Part shown: positions 8,436 to 16,228 of the stretch, in pieces | Numbering within the stretch: position 1 is the first letter of the stretch | Layout of the letters: each line of letters opens with the position of its first letter | Origin: an uncultured bacterium | GTDB taxonomy: Bacteria > Bacillota > Clostridia > Oscillospirales > Ruminococcaceae | DNA: 42,847 bases | Direction of reading: 5' to 3' | Assembly: GCA_905214345.1 (NCBI GenBank) | Contig: CAJMLV010000025.1 | Span: 1 to 42,847, forward strand | Translations under genes and position numbers: made by a program | Notes under the pieces: model-generated | What the model saw: only the letters and a program-made list of their open reading frames with translations | Databases searched by the model: none | What the model was told of the DNA's origin: nothing

Positions 8436-9182
8436 GTGAACGCACAAACCATCATGATCTGTTCCGGCAAGGGCGGCACCGGCAAAAGCACCACCTCGGT
8501 GCTGCTGGGCGCCGAACTGGCACGGCAGGGACGGCGGGTGCTGCTGATCGAGCTGGATTCCGGGCTGCGCAGCGTGGACCTGATCGCGGGGGTGTACGGC
8601 AAGACCGTCTACGATATTGAGGACGTTCTCTGCGGCCGCTGCCAGGGAGAAAAGGCTATTGTCCAGAGCCCCATCTATCCCGGGCTTTCGGTAATCAGCG
8701 CCCCCTATGAGGGCGGCGAGGTCCGGCCCGCACCGCTGGCCGCTTTGATCCTGGCCATGCGGGGTTACTTCGATTTTATTCTGTTTGATACCGCCGCCGG
8801 GATGGGGGCGCCGTTCCAGGCTGCCGCCCAGCTGGCGGAACAGGCGTTGATCGTGCTGACGCCCGACCCCGTGGCATTGCGGGACGGGCGCATCGTAGCC
8901 GACGCCCTGATGGCGGACGGGCACCAGCAGGACAATGTGCGCCTGGTGATGAACCGCGTGACCCGGCAGAGTTTTGCACGGGGCGCACCGGTGTTCGACC
9001 TGGACGAATGTATCGACACCGTGGGGGTACGGCTGCTGGCCGTGATCCCCGAAAGCCGTGAACTGCAGCTGGCAGGCGCCCAGGGCGAAGCGTTGCCCGA
9101 GGGGTGCCCCGCCCAGAAAGCCGGGGCCGCCATGGCGGGCCGGGTGCTGGGGCAGCGTATTCCGTTGACATTTACTGGCTGA
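8436..9182 (+). CDS. MinD/ParA-family ATPase
   Basis: A 248-aa deviant-Walker ATPase. The P-loop GKGGTGKST with the signature Lys starts at about residue 11, a D-x-G switch-like segment is at ELDSGLRSVDL, and the Walker B region is FILFDTAAGMG. This family positions the division site or partitions cargo at the membrane. MinD proteins end in a basic amphipathic helix that binds the membrane; this one ends in AGRVLGQRIPLTFTG, which does not look like such a helix. No minC or minE is adjacent. The start is GTG 8436 behind CGGAGGC. Position between the PBP and mgsA matches the clostridial mre-mrdA-minCDE-mgsA region, so a MinD origin is likely, with altered use. Confidence 0.75.
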   Translation: MNAQTIMICSGKGGTGKSTTSVLLGAELARQGRRVLLIELDSGLRSVDLIAGVYGKTVYDIEDVLCGRCQGEKAIVQSPIYPGLSVISAPYEGGEVRPAPLAALILAMRGYFDFILFDTAAGMGAPFQAAAQLAEQALIVLTPDPVALRDGRIVADALMADGHQQDNVRLVMNRVTRQSFARGAPVFDLDECIDTVGVRLLAVIPESRELQLAGAQGEALPEGCPAQKAGAAMAGRVLGQRIPLTFTG

Positions 9183-9256
9183 ACCCATCCGGGCAGCCGT
9201 CCGAAGAAATACAAGTTGTTCATCATGCCGCTGGCATGAGGGAAGCGGGGTTTGTT

Positions 9257-9655
9257 ATGACGATCGCATTGGTTGCACACGATGCCAAAAAAGAGCTGAT
9301 GGTACAGTTCTGCATCGCGTACCGCAGCATTCTGGCATCGCACCAGCTGATTGCCACCGGCACCACCGGGCGGCTGGTATCCGAGGCCACCGGCCTGGAG
9401 GTACAGCGCTTTATGCCCGGCGAACACGGCGGCGACCAGCAGATCGCGGCCCGCATCGCCTGTGACGAAGTGGACATGCTGCTCTTCTTCCGCGACCCCA
9501 TCACCGCCAAGCCCGGCGAACCCAACGAGATGAACCTGCTGCGCCTGTGCGACGTGCACAACATCCCGGTGGCCACCAACATCGCCACCGCCGAAGTGCT
9601 GATCCATGGTCTGGAACACGGCGACCTGGATTGGCGCACCATCCTGAATCCGTAA
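9257..9655 (+). CDS. mgsA: Methylglyoxal synthase
   Basis: A 132-aa protein that converts dihydroxyacetone phosphate to methylglyoxal and phosphate, a glycolytic overflow bypass. It shows the family blocks IALVAHDAKK, ATGTTGRL (phosphate binding), GGDQQIAARI with the catalytic Asp, LLFFRDPI with the second conserved Asp, and IPVATNIATAE. ATG 9257 is chosen because it aligns with the family N-terminus and follows AAGCGGGG; an upstream Met at 9236 would add seven residues. It is 75 nt downstream of the MinD-like gene and shares its promoter. A terminator follows. Confidence 0.95.
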   Translation: MTIALVAHDAKKELMVQFCIAYRSILASHQLIATGTTGRLVSEATGLEVQRFMPGEHGGDQQIAARIACDEVDMLLFFRDPITAKPGEPNEMNLLRLCDVHNIPVATNIATAEVLIHGLEHGDLDWRTILNP

Positions 9656-9685
9656 CCTTTTTGGCAAAAGGAAGAATAAGAGAAT

Positions 9686-9720
9686 GGACCCCCGAAAGCG
9701 GCTTGCCGTTTCGGGGGTCC
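9686..9720. terminator. Terminator between convergent mgsA and mtnN
   Basis: A perfect 12-bp stem (GGACCCCCGAAA 9686-9697 with 9709-9720) is followed on the plus strand by a T-rich run (TTGTTTGTTTT). It closes mgsA and may also act on the convergent nucleosidase transcript. Confidence 0.8.
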
Positions 9721-9746
9721 TTGTTTGTTTTGATAGTGTGCCGGCT

Positions 9747-10430
9747 TTACAGGCTTTCGATCATGGTTTCCACGATGGCGGTGGCGGTGCGCACATACTC
9801 AACGATGCTGAAATCCCGCACCACCAGCACTTCGTAGCCGTCCTCGTCGGCGTTGTCGCTCATGGCGCGCAAAATCACGCAGGGCACGCCGTTGCGCGCA
9901 GCGATCTGGGCCACGGCCGCGCCTTCCATCTCCACGCAGTCGGGATGGCACTTTTCCTCGATGATGCGCTTGGTCTCGCTGTCGCCCACAAAGGTATCCC
10001 CCGTGGCGATCTTGCCCGCAATGGCCTTGACGCCGCAGCGCTCACAAGCCTGCATGGCGGCGCTCACCAGTTCCTCGTCCCCGGGGAACTCCTGCAGGAA
10101 CGGAGCGCTCTGGCAGATCATGTCGTTCTGGGCATCGTGGTAGACCACGGTGCGGCCCACGCACACATCCCCGATGCCGATCTTGCTGGTCATGTTGCCC
10201 GCAATGCCGGAAAAGATGATCTTTTCGGCGCCGTAACGGCCCGCCAGCACCTGGGTGGTGGCGGCGGCGTTGGCCTTGCCCATACCGGCGCAGCAGACGA
10301 CCACCTGCTTGCCCGCCAGGCTGCCCTTGTAATATTCCACACCGGCGTAGGTTTCCTTTTCCACGCCGGACAGCTTTTCACACAGCTGGGCCACTTCTTC
10401 GGGCATGGCGCCCATGATGCCGATAACCAT
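9747..10430 (-). CDS. mtnN: 5'-methylthioadenosine/S-adenosylhomocysteine nucleosidase
   Basis: A 227-aa cytoplasmic hydrolase that cleaves adenine from MTA, SAH and 5'-deoxyadenosine, feeding methionine salvage and the activated methyl cycle. It has IGIMGAMPEEV at the N-terminus with the catalytic Glu, FSGIAGNM, the VEMEGAAVAQIA purine/ribose-binding block, and SDNADED with the catalytic Asp. The length equals that of E. coli Pfs (232 aa). It is 21 nt downstream of ychF and probably co-transcribed with it. Confidence 0.95.
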   Translation of the reverse strand: MVIGIMGAMPEEVAQLCEKLSGVEKETYAGVEYYKGSLAGKQVVVCCAGMGKANAAATTQVLAGRYGAEKIIFSGIAGNMTSKIGIGDVCVGRTVVYHDAQNDMICQSAPFLQEFPGDEELVSAAMQACERCGVKAIAGKIATGDTFVGDSETKRIIEEKCHPDCVEMEGAAVAQIAARNGVPCVILRAMSDNADEDGYEVLVVRDFSIVEYVRTATAIVETMIESL

Positions 10431-10451
10431 TGTGCTCTCCCCTCTTCCGGA

Positions 10452-11582
10452 TCAGACGTTGAACAGGAACTCGATGATGTCGCCGTCCTGCACCACATAT
10501 TCCTTGCCTTCGGTGCGCTGCTGGCCCTTGGCCTTCACGGCGGCGTAATCGAAGTCCTGGGCGGCCAGGTCGGCGTAGCTGATGACCTGGGCGCGGATGA
10601 AGCCCCGCTCAAAGTCGGAGTGGATCTTGCCTGCGGCCTGGGGAGCCTTGGTGCCCGCCTTGATGGTCCAGGCACGGCATTCCTTCTTGCCGTCGGTGAG
10701 GAAGCTGATCAGGCCCAGCAGCTTGTAGCTGGCCTTGATGAGGTTGTCCAGACCGGTGGCTTCGATGCCCATTTCCTGCAGGAACGCCAGCTTCTCTTCG
10801 GGGGTGGAATCGGCGATGTCCTCCTCGGTCTTGGCACAGATGGGCATGGCCTGGGCGCCCTCAGCTTCGGCACGGGCTACCACCAGCGGATAGTAGGGGT
10901 TGGAATCCAGACCGCCCAGCAGGTCATCCTCGCCTACGTTGCAGGCGTAGATCACCGGCTTGGCGGACAGCAGGCCCAGTTCCTTGCGGGCGGTGAGTTG
11001 GGCTGCGTCGTCATCGTCAAAGGCGAAGGTACGAGCGGGCTGACCGCCTTCCAGATGAGCGGCCAGGTCGGCCAGCCAGGCTGCTTCGGCCGCGGCGGCC
11101 TTGTTGCCGGTCTTGGCGGCCTTCTGCTGGCGGCCCAGACGGTTGTTGACCATCTCCAGGTCGGAGAGGATCAGTTCCAGGTCGATGGCCTCAATGTCAC
11201 GGATGGGGTCCACGCTCTCGGGCTTGTTCACATCCTCCACCACATGGACGATGTTGTCGTCATCAAAGCAGCGAACCACATGCACCAGGGCGTCGCATTC
11301 CCGGATATGGCCCAGGAACTTGTTGCCCAGACCGGCACCCGCAGCCGCGCCCTTGACCAGACCGGCAATGTCCACGAACTCCACGGTGGCAGGGGTCTTT
11401 TTATCGGTCTTCCAGATCTCAGCCAGCTTGTCCAGCCGGGCATCCGGCACCGCCACGATGCCGGAGTTCGGCTCGATGGTGCAGAAAGGATAGTTGGCCG
11501 CCTGGGCATTGCGGGTGGAGGTGATGGCGTTGAACAGAGTGGACTTGCCCACGTTGGGCAGGCCGACGATACCGAGTTTCAT
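10452..11582 (-). CDS. ychF: Redox-regulated ATPase/GTPase YchF
   Basis: A 376-aa Obg-family P-loop NTPase that prefers ATP and associates with ribosomes. G1 is GLPNVGKST at the N-terminus, G3 is DIAGLVKGA with an adjacent GAGLGNKFL, the helical insertion is in the middle, and the C-terminal TGS domain ends in the conserved DIIEFLFNV. ATG 11582 is the correct start: it aligns with the family N-terminus MKLGIVG and has AAAGGAG upstream. The open frame extends 39 codons further, without support. It is followed closely by mtnN. Confidence 0.96.
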   Translation of the reverse strand: MKLGIVGLPNVGKSTLFNAITSTRNAQAANYPFCTIEPNSGIVAVPDARLDKLAEIWKTDKKTPATVEFVDIAGLVKGAAAGAGLGNKFLGHIRECDALVHVVRCFDDDNIVHVVEDVNKPESVDPIRDIEAIDLELILSDLEMVNNRLGRQQKAAKTGNKAAAAEAAWLADLAAHLEGGQPARTFAFDDDDAAQLTARKELGLLSAKPVIYACNVGEDDLLGGLDSNPYYPLVVARAEAEGAQAMPICAKTEEDIADSTPEEKLAFLQEMGIEATGLDNLIKASYKLLGLISFLTDGKKECRAWTIKAGTKAPQAAGKIHSDFERGFIRAQVISYADLAAQDFDYAAVKAKGQQRTEGKEYVVQDGDIIEFLFNV

Positions 11583-11682
11583 ATTACGATTCGCTCCTTT
11601 GGCGTAATTGCGTTTTATACCAGTGTTTATTATACACGTCCCGGCCCCAACAGGCAAGGGTTGCCGTGGCAAAAGGCACAAC

Positions 11683-11712
11683 AAAAAGCGGCGGACCACA
11701 AAGGTCCGCCGC
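11683..11712 (-). terminator. Terminator of the PH-domain gene
   Basis: A 10-bp GCGGCGGACC stem (11688-11697 with 11703-11712) has five T on the minus strand (plus-strand A 11683-11687). It separates the PH-domain gene from ychF. Confidence 0.8.
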
Positions 11713-11739
11713 CGGGCGTGTCGGGTATTGCGGCGGGGT

Positions 11740-12120
11740 TCACATCATCCCGTCGTCGTCCTCGTCGGTCATGAATTCCCGGCTGCTCACCCGCTTGCTC
11801 TGGCGCTCTTCCTCGATCATGTTGGAGAGCTGTTCCTTCACATCGGCAGCGTTGGGAATCCAGCGGATGTCAAATTCCGGGGTGGATTTGTCCGCCGAGC
11901 AGCAGTGGATGGTGCCAAGACCGAACAGCCGCTCCCACAAAGAGCGGCGCAGGGTCACGTCCATGATGCGGTAGAGGCGGATCTCCTCCTCCTTGGTGTT
12001 CAGGATACCGCTGCGGATGAGCAGCTTTTCCTTGGTGAGGTGGTAGGTGGTAAAGGTAAAGGGCAGACCGAAGGCGATGCGCTTGCGGTCCTGCCACACA
12101 AAACGGCTGGTATCGGCCAT
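11740..12120 (-). CDS. Bacterial PH-domain (bPH2) protein
   Basis: A 126-aa protein without signal peptide or transmembrane segment. The core from about 14 to 105 is a bacterial PH-like domain (PF03703 type): YHLTKEKLLIRSGILNTKEEEIRLYRIMDV, then the RSLWERLFGLGTIHC strand pattern usual for YdbS/YdbT proteins, and an IPNAADVKEQL helix. Most bPH2 proteins also have membrane helices; this one is the PH domain alone with an acidic tail (DEDDDGMM). ATG 12120 follows AAAGGAG. It is monocistronic, with its own terminator. The role is unknown. Confidence 0.8.
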   Translation of the reverse strand: MADTSRFVWQDRKRIAFGLPFTFTTYHLTKEKLLIRSGILNTKEEEIRLYRIMDVTLRRSLWERLFGLGTIHCCSADKSTPEFDIRWIPNAADVKEQLSNMIEEERQSKRVSSREFMTDEDDDGMM

Positions 12121-12277
12121 AGTATACGCTCCTTTCGCTCCGGAAACACCGGGGCTTTTGTTCCAGTATACCATATGCGGCCCCGGGGCGGAAGTGCAGA
12201 GAAAAACTTTGCCGCTTCCTTTGCCGAAAATACCGAAAAAAACCTGCTTTCTTCTTTATTTTTCAACATTTGCCCCG

Positions 12278-12283
12278 TATAAT
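12278..12283 (+). promoter_or_regulatory. -10 element upstream of the response regulator gene
   Basis: A perfect TATAAT (12278-12283) lies 37 nt before the ATG at 12321. The region about 17 nt upstream reads TTTATT, a poor -35, so the promoter may need an activator such as the response regulator itself. Confidence 0.45.
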
Positions 12284-12320
12284 AAGAGCAACGACACCTT
12301 TTGGGAGGGAACGAACAGGA

Positions 12321-13010
12321 ATGGCAAACGAAAAAATCCTTGTTGTGGATGACGATAAAAACATCTGCGAGCTGCTGCGGCTGTATCTGGTAAAGGAAGG
12401 CTTTGCGGTAACGCTGGCCCACGACGGCAAGACTGCCCTGCAGGAATTTGACAAGATCCACCCGGACATGGTCCTGCTGGACGTGATGATGCCGGACATG
12501 GACGGCTGGGAAGTCTGCCGCCGCATCCGGCAGGAGCACAAGACCCCCATCATCATGCTCACCGCCAAGGGCGAGACCTACGATAAGGTCCTGGGCCTGG
12601 AACTGGGCGCCGACGACTACATCGTCAAACCCTTTGAGACCAAGGAAGTGACCGCCCGCATCAAGGCGGTACTGCGCCGCTGCGCCGTGCCTGATGAAGA
12701 CGACAAGGGCGTGTACAGCTTCGACAACCTGCACCTGGACATGAACCGCTATGAGCTGAAGGTCAAGGGCAAGGTGGTGGACGCCCCGCCCAAGGAGCTG
12801 GAACTGCTGGCCTGCCTGGCCGGTCACCCCAACCGGGTATACACCCGCGACCAGCTGCTGGACGAGGTGTGGGGATTTGAGTATTACGGCGACTCCCGCA
12901 CCATCGACGTACACGTCAAGCGCCTGCGTGAAAAGCTGGAGGGTGCTTCCGACCAGTGGAACCTCAAGACCGTGTGGGGCGTTGGGTACAAGTTCGAGGT
13001 GAAGGAATAA
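12321..13010 (+). CDS. OmpR/PhoB-family response regulator
   Basis: A 229-aa two-component regulator. The receiver domain (1-120) has the acidic pocket DDD (10-12), phospho-acceptor Asp54 in LLDVMMPDMDG, the TAKG Thr switch and the conserved Lys in DDYIVKPF. The C-terminal winged helix (about 130-228) has the family pattern PPKELELLACLAGHP, then SRTIDVHVKRLREKL and WGVGYKF. ATG 12321 is preceded by GGGAGGGAA. It is followed directly by its histidine kinase. Targets are unknown; the pair is not similar enough to VanRS to suggest redundancy with that pair. Confidence 0.95.
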   Translation: MANEKILVVDDDKNICELLRLYLVKEGFAVTLAHDGKTALQEFDKIHPDMVLLDVMMPDMDGWEVCRRIRQEHKTPIIMLTAKGETYDKVLGLELGADDYIVKPFETKEVTARIKAVLRRCAVPDEDDKGVYSFDNLHLDMNRYELKVKGKVVDAPPKELELLACLAGHPNRVYTRDQLLDEVWGFEYYGDSRTIDVHVKRLREKLEGASDQWNLKTVWGVGYKFEVKE

Positions 13011-14450
13011 GTGCGCAGAAAAACCATCAGCCGCGAGCTGTTTACCAGCATCGCCCTGGTCCTGCTGCTGAGCCTGGCCCTGATGTGCGGTATCCAGAGC
13101 GCTTTGTCCATCGCCTACTTTTCCGGCGAACGGATGAGCGCCCTGACCAGCGTGCTGGACGGTGCCACCGCCCTGAGCAACCGCTTTGCCGCCCAGGGCA
13201 ACGACGTGACCCAGCCCATCACCGATGAGGCACTGAAGGAGAACATCGAGAGCGGCTTTGAGCTGTTCCATACCTCCTCCGACGCGGTCATCTTCATCGC
13301 GGACCCCAGCGGCAAGATCATCCTGCACACCGAGGCCGCCGACCTGACCGGGAAGGACGTGTCCAAGGAAGTGCTGGCCGTGCTGGACAGCGGCGTGGAC
13401 TATTACAGCGAGGACACCCTGGACGGGGTGTTCAGCACCCGCTATTATATCGCCGGGCGGCGCATTGAGGGGCAGACCACCGGAGGCTACCTTTTCGTGG
13501 CCACCTCCATGAACGCCCTGCACCAGTATGTGAGCGATCTGCTCAACATCTTCCTGGTGTCGGCGGTGGGTATTCTGCTCTTTGCCATCGCCATCTCCAT
13601 CCTTTTTGCCCGCAAGATCAGCGCTCCCATCGAGCAGATCGGGGAGGCCGCCCGCCAGCTGGGCAGCGGCGACTTCACCGCCCGGGCGCCGGTGGACGGA
13701 TGCGAGGAGCTGGCAGATTTTGCCACCACCTTCAACAACATGGCGGCGCGGCTGCAGACCATCGACAACGCCCGCGGCCAGTTCATGGGCAACATCGCCC
13801 ACGAGCTGCGTACCCCCATGACCAGCATCAAGGGCTTTATCGACGGCATGCTGGACGGCACCATCCCCGCCGAGGAATACAAGCATTATCTGGGCATCGT
13901 CTCCCAGGAGACGGGACGCCTGGCCCGGCTGGTGCAGAATATGCTGGACATCACCAAGTTGGAATCCGGCGAATACAAGGTCCAGGCCCGCAACTGCAAC
14001 ATCTGGGATACCATCACCGACGTAGTGCTTTCGGACGAAAAGCGCATTGAGGACGGCCAGATCGACATCCAGGGGCTGGAACCCGCCCGGCAGTTGGTAT
14101 ATGCCGACCCGGACCTCGTCCACCAGGTGGTGTACAATCTGGTGGACAACGCCATCAAGTTCACCCCGCCCCAGGGCGTGATCCGCTTCTCGGTCAAACG
14201 GGAAGGCGCCATGGTGGTGGTGGAAGTGGAAAATACCGGCGAGGGCATCTCTCCCGAAGCCCTTCCCTTTGTGTTTGAACGCTTCTACAAAGAGGACCGT
14301 TCCCGCGGGCTGAACACCCGGGGCAGCGGTCTGGGCCTGCACATCTGCAAGGTACTCATCAATCTGTCCGGCGGACAGATCCGGGTGGAGAGCGAACAGG
14401 GCAAGTGGTGCCGGTTCACCTTCACCCTGCCCGTGGGCCAGGGTGAATAA
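13011..14450 (+). CDS. Membrane sensor histidine kinase
   Basis: A 479-aa kinase starting at GTG 13011, immediately after the regulator's stop. Transmembrane helix 1 (about 12-34), an extracytoplasmic sensor (about 35-175, PDC/Cache-like: AVIFIADPSGKIILHTEA), transmembrane helix 2 (about 178-199), HAMP (200-252), HisKA with His264 in NIAHELRTPM, and HATPase with LVDNAIKFTP (N box) and RGSGLGLHI (G box) are all present. It phosphorylates the upstream regulator in response to an envelope or extracellular signal that cannot be read from sequence. The GNAT gene 12 nt downstream may be in the same transcript. Confidence 0.95.
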   Translation: MRRKTISRELFTSIALVLLLSLALMCGIQSALSIAYFSGERMSALTSVLDGATALSNRFAAQGNDVTQPITDEALKENIESGFELFHTSSDAVIFIADPSGKIILHTEAADLTGKDVSKEVLAVLDSGVDYYSEDTLDGVFSTRYYIAGRRIEGQTTGGYLFVATSMNALHQYVSDLLNIFLVSAVGILLFAIAISILFARKISAPIEQIGEAARQLGSGDFTARAPVDGCEELADFATTFNNMAARLQTIDNARGQFMGNIAHELRTPMTSIKGFIDGMLDGTIPAEEYKHYLGIVSQETGRLARLVQNMLDITKLESGEYKVQARNCNIWDTITDVVLSDEKRIEDGQIDIQGLEPARQLVYADPDLVHQVVYNLVDNAIKFTPPQGVIRFSVKREGAMVVVEVENTGEGISPEALPFVFERFYKEDRSRGLNTRGSGLGLHICKVLINLSGGQIRVESEQGKWCRFTFTLPVGQGE

Positions 14451-14462
14451 AGGAGACTTTGT

Positions 14463-15011
14463 ATGCAATATCCCGAAACGCACCTTCCCTTGCGGGACGG
14501 CACCGTCCTGACCATCCGCAGCGCTGTACCCGAGGACGCCGAAGCCATGCTGGCCTGCCTGCAGGAAACCACTGCCGAAACGCCCTATCTTTTGCGGGAT
14601 CCGGAGGAACCCGGTTTCACCCCGGAAGCGGAACGGCAGTTTTTGCAGGGCCGGGCGGATGCGCCCCGGGACCTGATGCTGCTGGGTTTCTGTGACGGCG
14701 AACTGGTCGGCAGCTGTGCCCTGGCGTCGGTGGGTCCTTTCCAACGGGTGGCCCACCGGTGTGAAGTTTCCATTGCCCTGTACCGCAAATTCTGGGGTAA
14801 GGGCATCGGCACCCGGATGATGACCGCGGTGCTGGAACAGGCCAAAGCCGCCGGTTTTGAGCAGGCGGAACTGACAGTGGTCGCCGACAACAAAGCCGCC
14901 GTAGCCCTGTACGAACGGCTGGGCTTTGCGTGCTGCGGCCCCCTGCCCCGCAACATGAAGTACGCCGACGGCCACTATGCCGACGTGTACTGGATGGTCA
15001 AATACCTGTAA
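14463..15011 (+). CDS. GNAT-family N-acetyltransferase
   Basis: A 182-aa acetyltransferase with the GNAT fold. Motif A is EVSIALYRKFWGKGIGTRMM, containing the acetyl-CoA-binding [R/Q]xxG[x]G pattern as GKGIGT, and motif B is ELTVVADNKAAVALYERLGF. The N-terminal lead LPLRDGTVLTIRSAVPEDAE is typical of RimJ/RimL-like and small-molecule GNATs. The ATG follows AAAGGAGAC 12 nt after the kinase stop, so it is the last gene of the two-component operon. The acceptor is unknown. Confidence 0.9.
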   Translation: MQYPETHLPLRDGTVLTIRSAVPEDAEAMLACLQETTAETPYLLRDPEEPGFTPEAERQFLQGRADAPRDLMLLGFCDGELVGSCALASVGPFQRVAHRCEVSIALYRKFWGKGIGTRMMTAVLEQAKAAGFEQAELTVVADNKAAVALYERLGFACCGPLPRNMKYADGHYADVYWMVKYL

Positions 15012-15017
15012 CAACAC

Positions 15018-15062
15018 AAAACCGCCCCCGAAAGCAGATGCCTTTCGGGGGCGGTTTTCTTT
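15018..15062. terminator. Bidirectional terminator
   Basis: A 17-bp stem (AAAACCGCCCCCGAAAG, 15018-15034, with 15042-15058) is flanked by A on the left and T on the right. It serves both the GNAT operon (plus) and the convergent membrane-protein gene (minus). Confidence 0.9.
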
Positions 15063-15067
15063 TGGTA

Positions 15068-16135
15068 TCAGGCGCCGGACAGAGGTGCCAGCAGTACTGC
15101 CGCCACATAGATGATATAGACGGCCAGGCAGGCCGCCCCCTGCCAGCGGTAGAGTCGCTTTTTCAGCAGGGCGGGCAGCAGCAGGATAAACCCCAGTATC
15201 AGACCGGCGGGCATATCATACCGGCGGAACTGCGCCCCCACCGGCAGGTGCTGGCGGTAGGTCAGGCTGCACAGGGGCAGCACAAAGGTCAGGCTGAGAA
15301 TGGCGCTGTTCAGCATCTGCATGGGCAGGGCCGCCGGTGGATGCACCCGGCAGCGCACCGCGAATTTTTTCCACACAGAACCGAAGGGATGGTGCAAAAC
15401 TTCCGCCAGCAGGGGCAGGCTGAACCCGAAAGAGATGAGGGTGGCCGCCCACAGGGCCTGGATGGTGCCGGTGAGATTGGCCAGCACGGTGGCGCTGTAC
15501 AGAAGCGCCCAGGCGCCCACCGTGAGCAGCGCCGCCCCGAACAGCATGCCGAACAGGTTCTTCATGCTGTTGAGCAGGCTCATGGCGGGAAAGGCCATGG
15601 TCTGCATTGCCGGCACAGCGGCAGAGCGGGGCAGGCGGTGAGGCCCCACCCCGATGGGCTGCAGGTCCTCGTCATAGGCCAGGCGGTACTGGTACAGGAT
15701 GCTTTCCAGCACAAAGAGCACAAACAGCCCCATAAGCAGCCCCGCGCCGGTGTGGGTGAGCACGCCGTCCCCGGCAAAAAAGACCAGCACCAGGCAGGCC
15801 GCCAGCAGGATGATGCACTTGCGGCAGAACTCTCCCCTGTCCACCGTGACAGAGCGCCGCAGCAGGCACAGGGCCAGCACCAGCCCCAGGTCGGTGACAG
15901 CACCCGCCAGGGCCACCCCCACCGCCATGGAGGTGATGGACAGGCCCGACGCCAGAAAGGCCAGCACCAGCTGGGGCAGCGCCACGCTGAGCGCCGCCAC
16001 TGTGCCGGACACCACCCACATGGGGAACCCGCACAGGGCGCAGCACCAGGTAGCGCAGCGCCCGGCCAGCCGGCTGCCAACGGCAGTCAGCACCAGGCCC
16101 ACAGCGTATACCCCCAGGGTCAGAACAAAGAACAT
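15068..16135 (-). CDS. CaCA-like (sodium/calcium exchanger fold) membrane protein, degenerate
   Basis: A 355-aa polytopic membrane protein with about ten hydrophobic segments in two halves separated by a short cytoplasmic loop (about 150-175). The second half (LFGAALLTVGAWALLYSATVLAN, then the ISFGFSLPLLAEVL segment) matches the alpha-repeat layout of CaCA exchangers of the YrbG type. The ion-binding GTSLPE motif is broken in both repeats: SVALPQ (Gln55) in the first and GFSLPL (Leu242) in the second. It may be a non-transporting or altered-ion paralogue. ATG 16135 is preferred (GGAAAGG upstream); a Met at 16177 would run into the spacer beside the proS terminator. Assignment rests on repeat architecture and remains tentative. 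Confidence 0.6.
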   Translation of the reverse strand: MFFVLTLGVYAVGLVLTAVGSRLAGRCATWCCALCGFPMWVVSGTVAALSVALPQLVLAFLASGLSITSMAVGVALAGAVTDLGLVLALCLLRRSVTVDRGEFCRKCIILLAACLVLVFFAGDGVLTHTGAGLLMGLFVLFVLESILYQYRLAYDEDLQPIGVGPHRLPRSAAVPAMQTMAFPAMSLLNSMKNLFGMLFGAALLTVGAWALLYSATVLANLTGTIQALWAATLISFGFSLPLLAEVLHHPFGSVWKKFAVRCRVHPPAALPMQMLNSAILSLTFVLPLCSLTYRQHLPVGAQFRRYDMPAGLILGFILLLPALLKKRLYRWQGAACLAVYIIYVAAVLLAPLSGA

Positions 16136-16191
16136 GCGGCAACGACCTTTCCGGCAAAATAGGCGGTTTTGGGGCACGACGCCCCCAAATC

Positions 16192-16218
16192 AAAAAGCAG
16201 CGCCCCGCAGGGCGCTGC
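16192..16218 (-). terminator. Terminator of proS
   Basis: GCAGCGCC (16197-16204) pairs with GGCGCTGC (16211-16218) and is followed by five T on the minus strand. Confidence 0.8.
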
Positions 16219-16228
16219 CAGAGTGGGC

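Noticed and set aside
12321..14450. A second VanRS pair
   Set aside because: The kinase has a large Cache-like sensor and HAMP domain, and the regulator's receiver is generic; neither resembles VanRS and no resistance gene is adjacent.
12000..15017. A 1005-codon open frame on the minus strand opposite the two-component genes
   Set aside because: It is the antisense of a GC-rich regulator-kinase-GNAT operon with clear domains; GC-rich codon bias keeps the complement open. Its composition (His/Gln/Gly/Val-rich) resembles no protein family.
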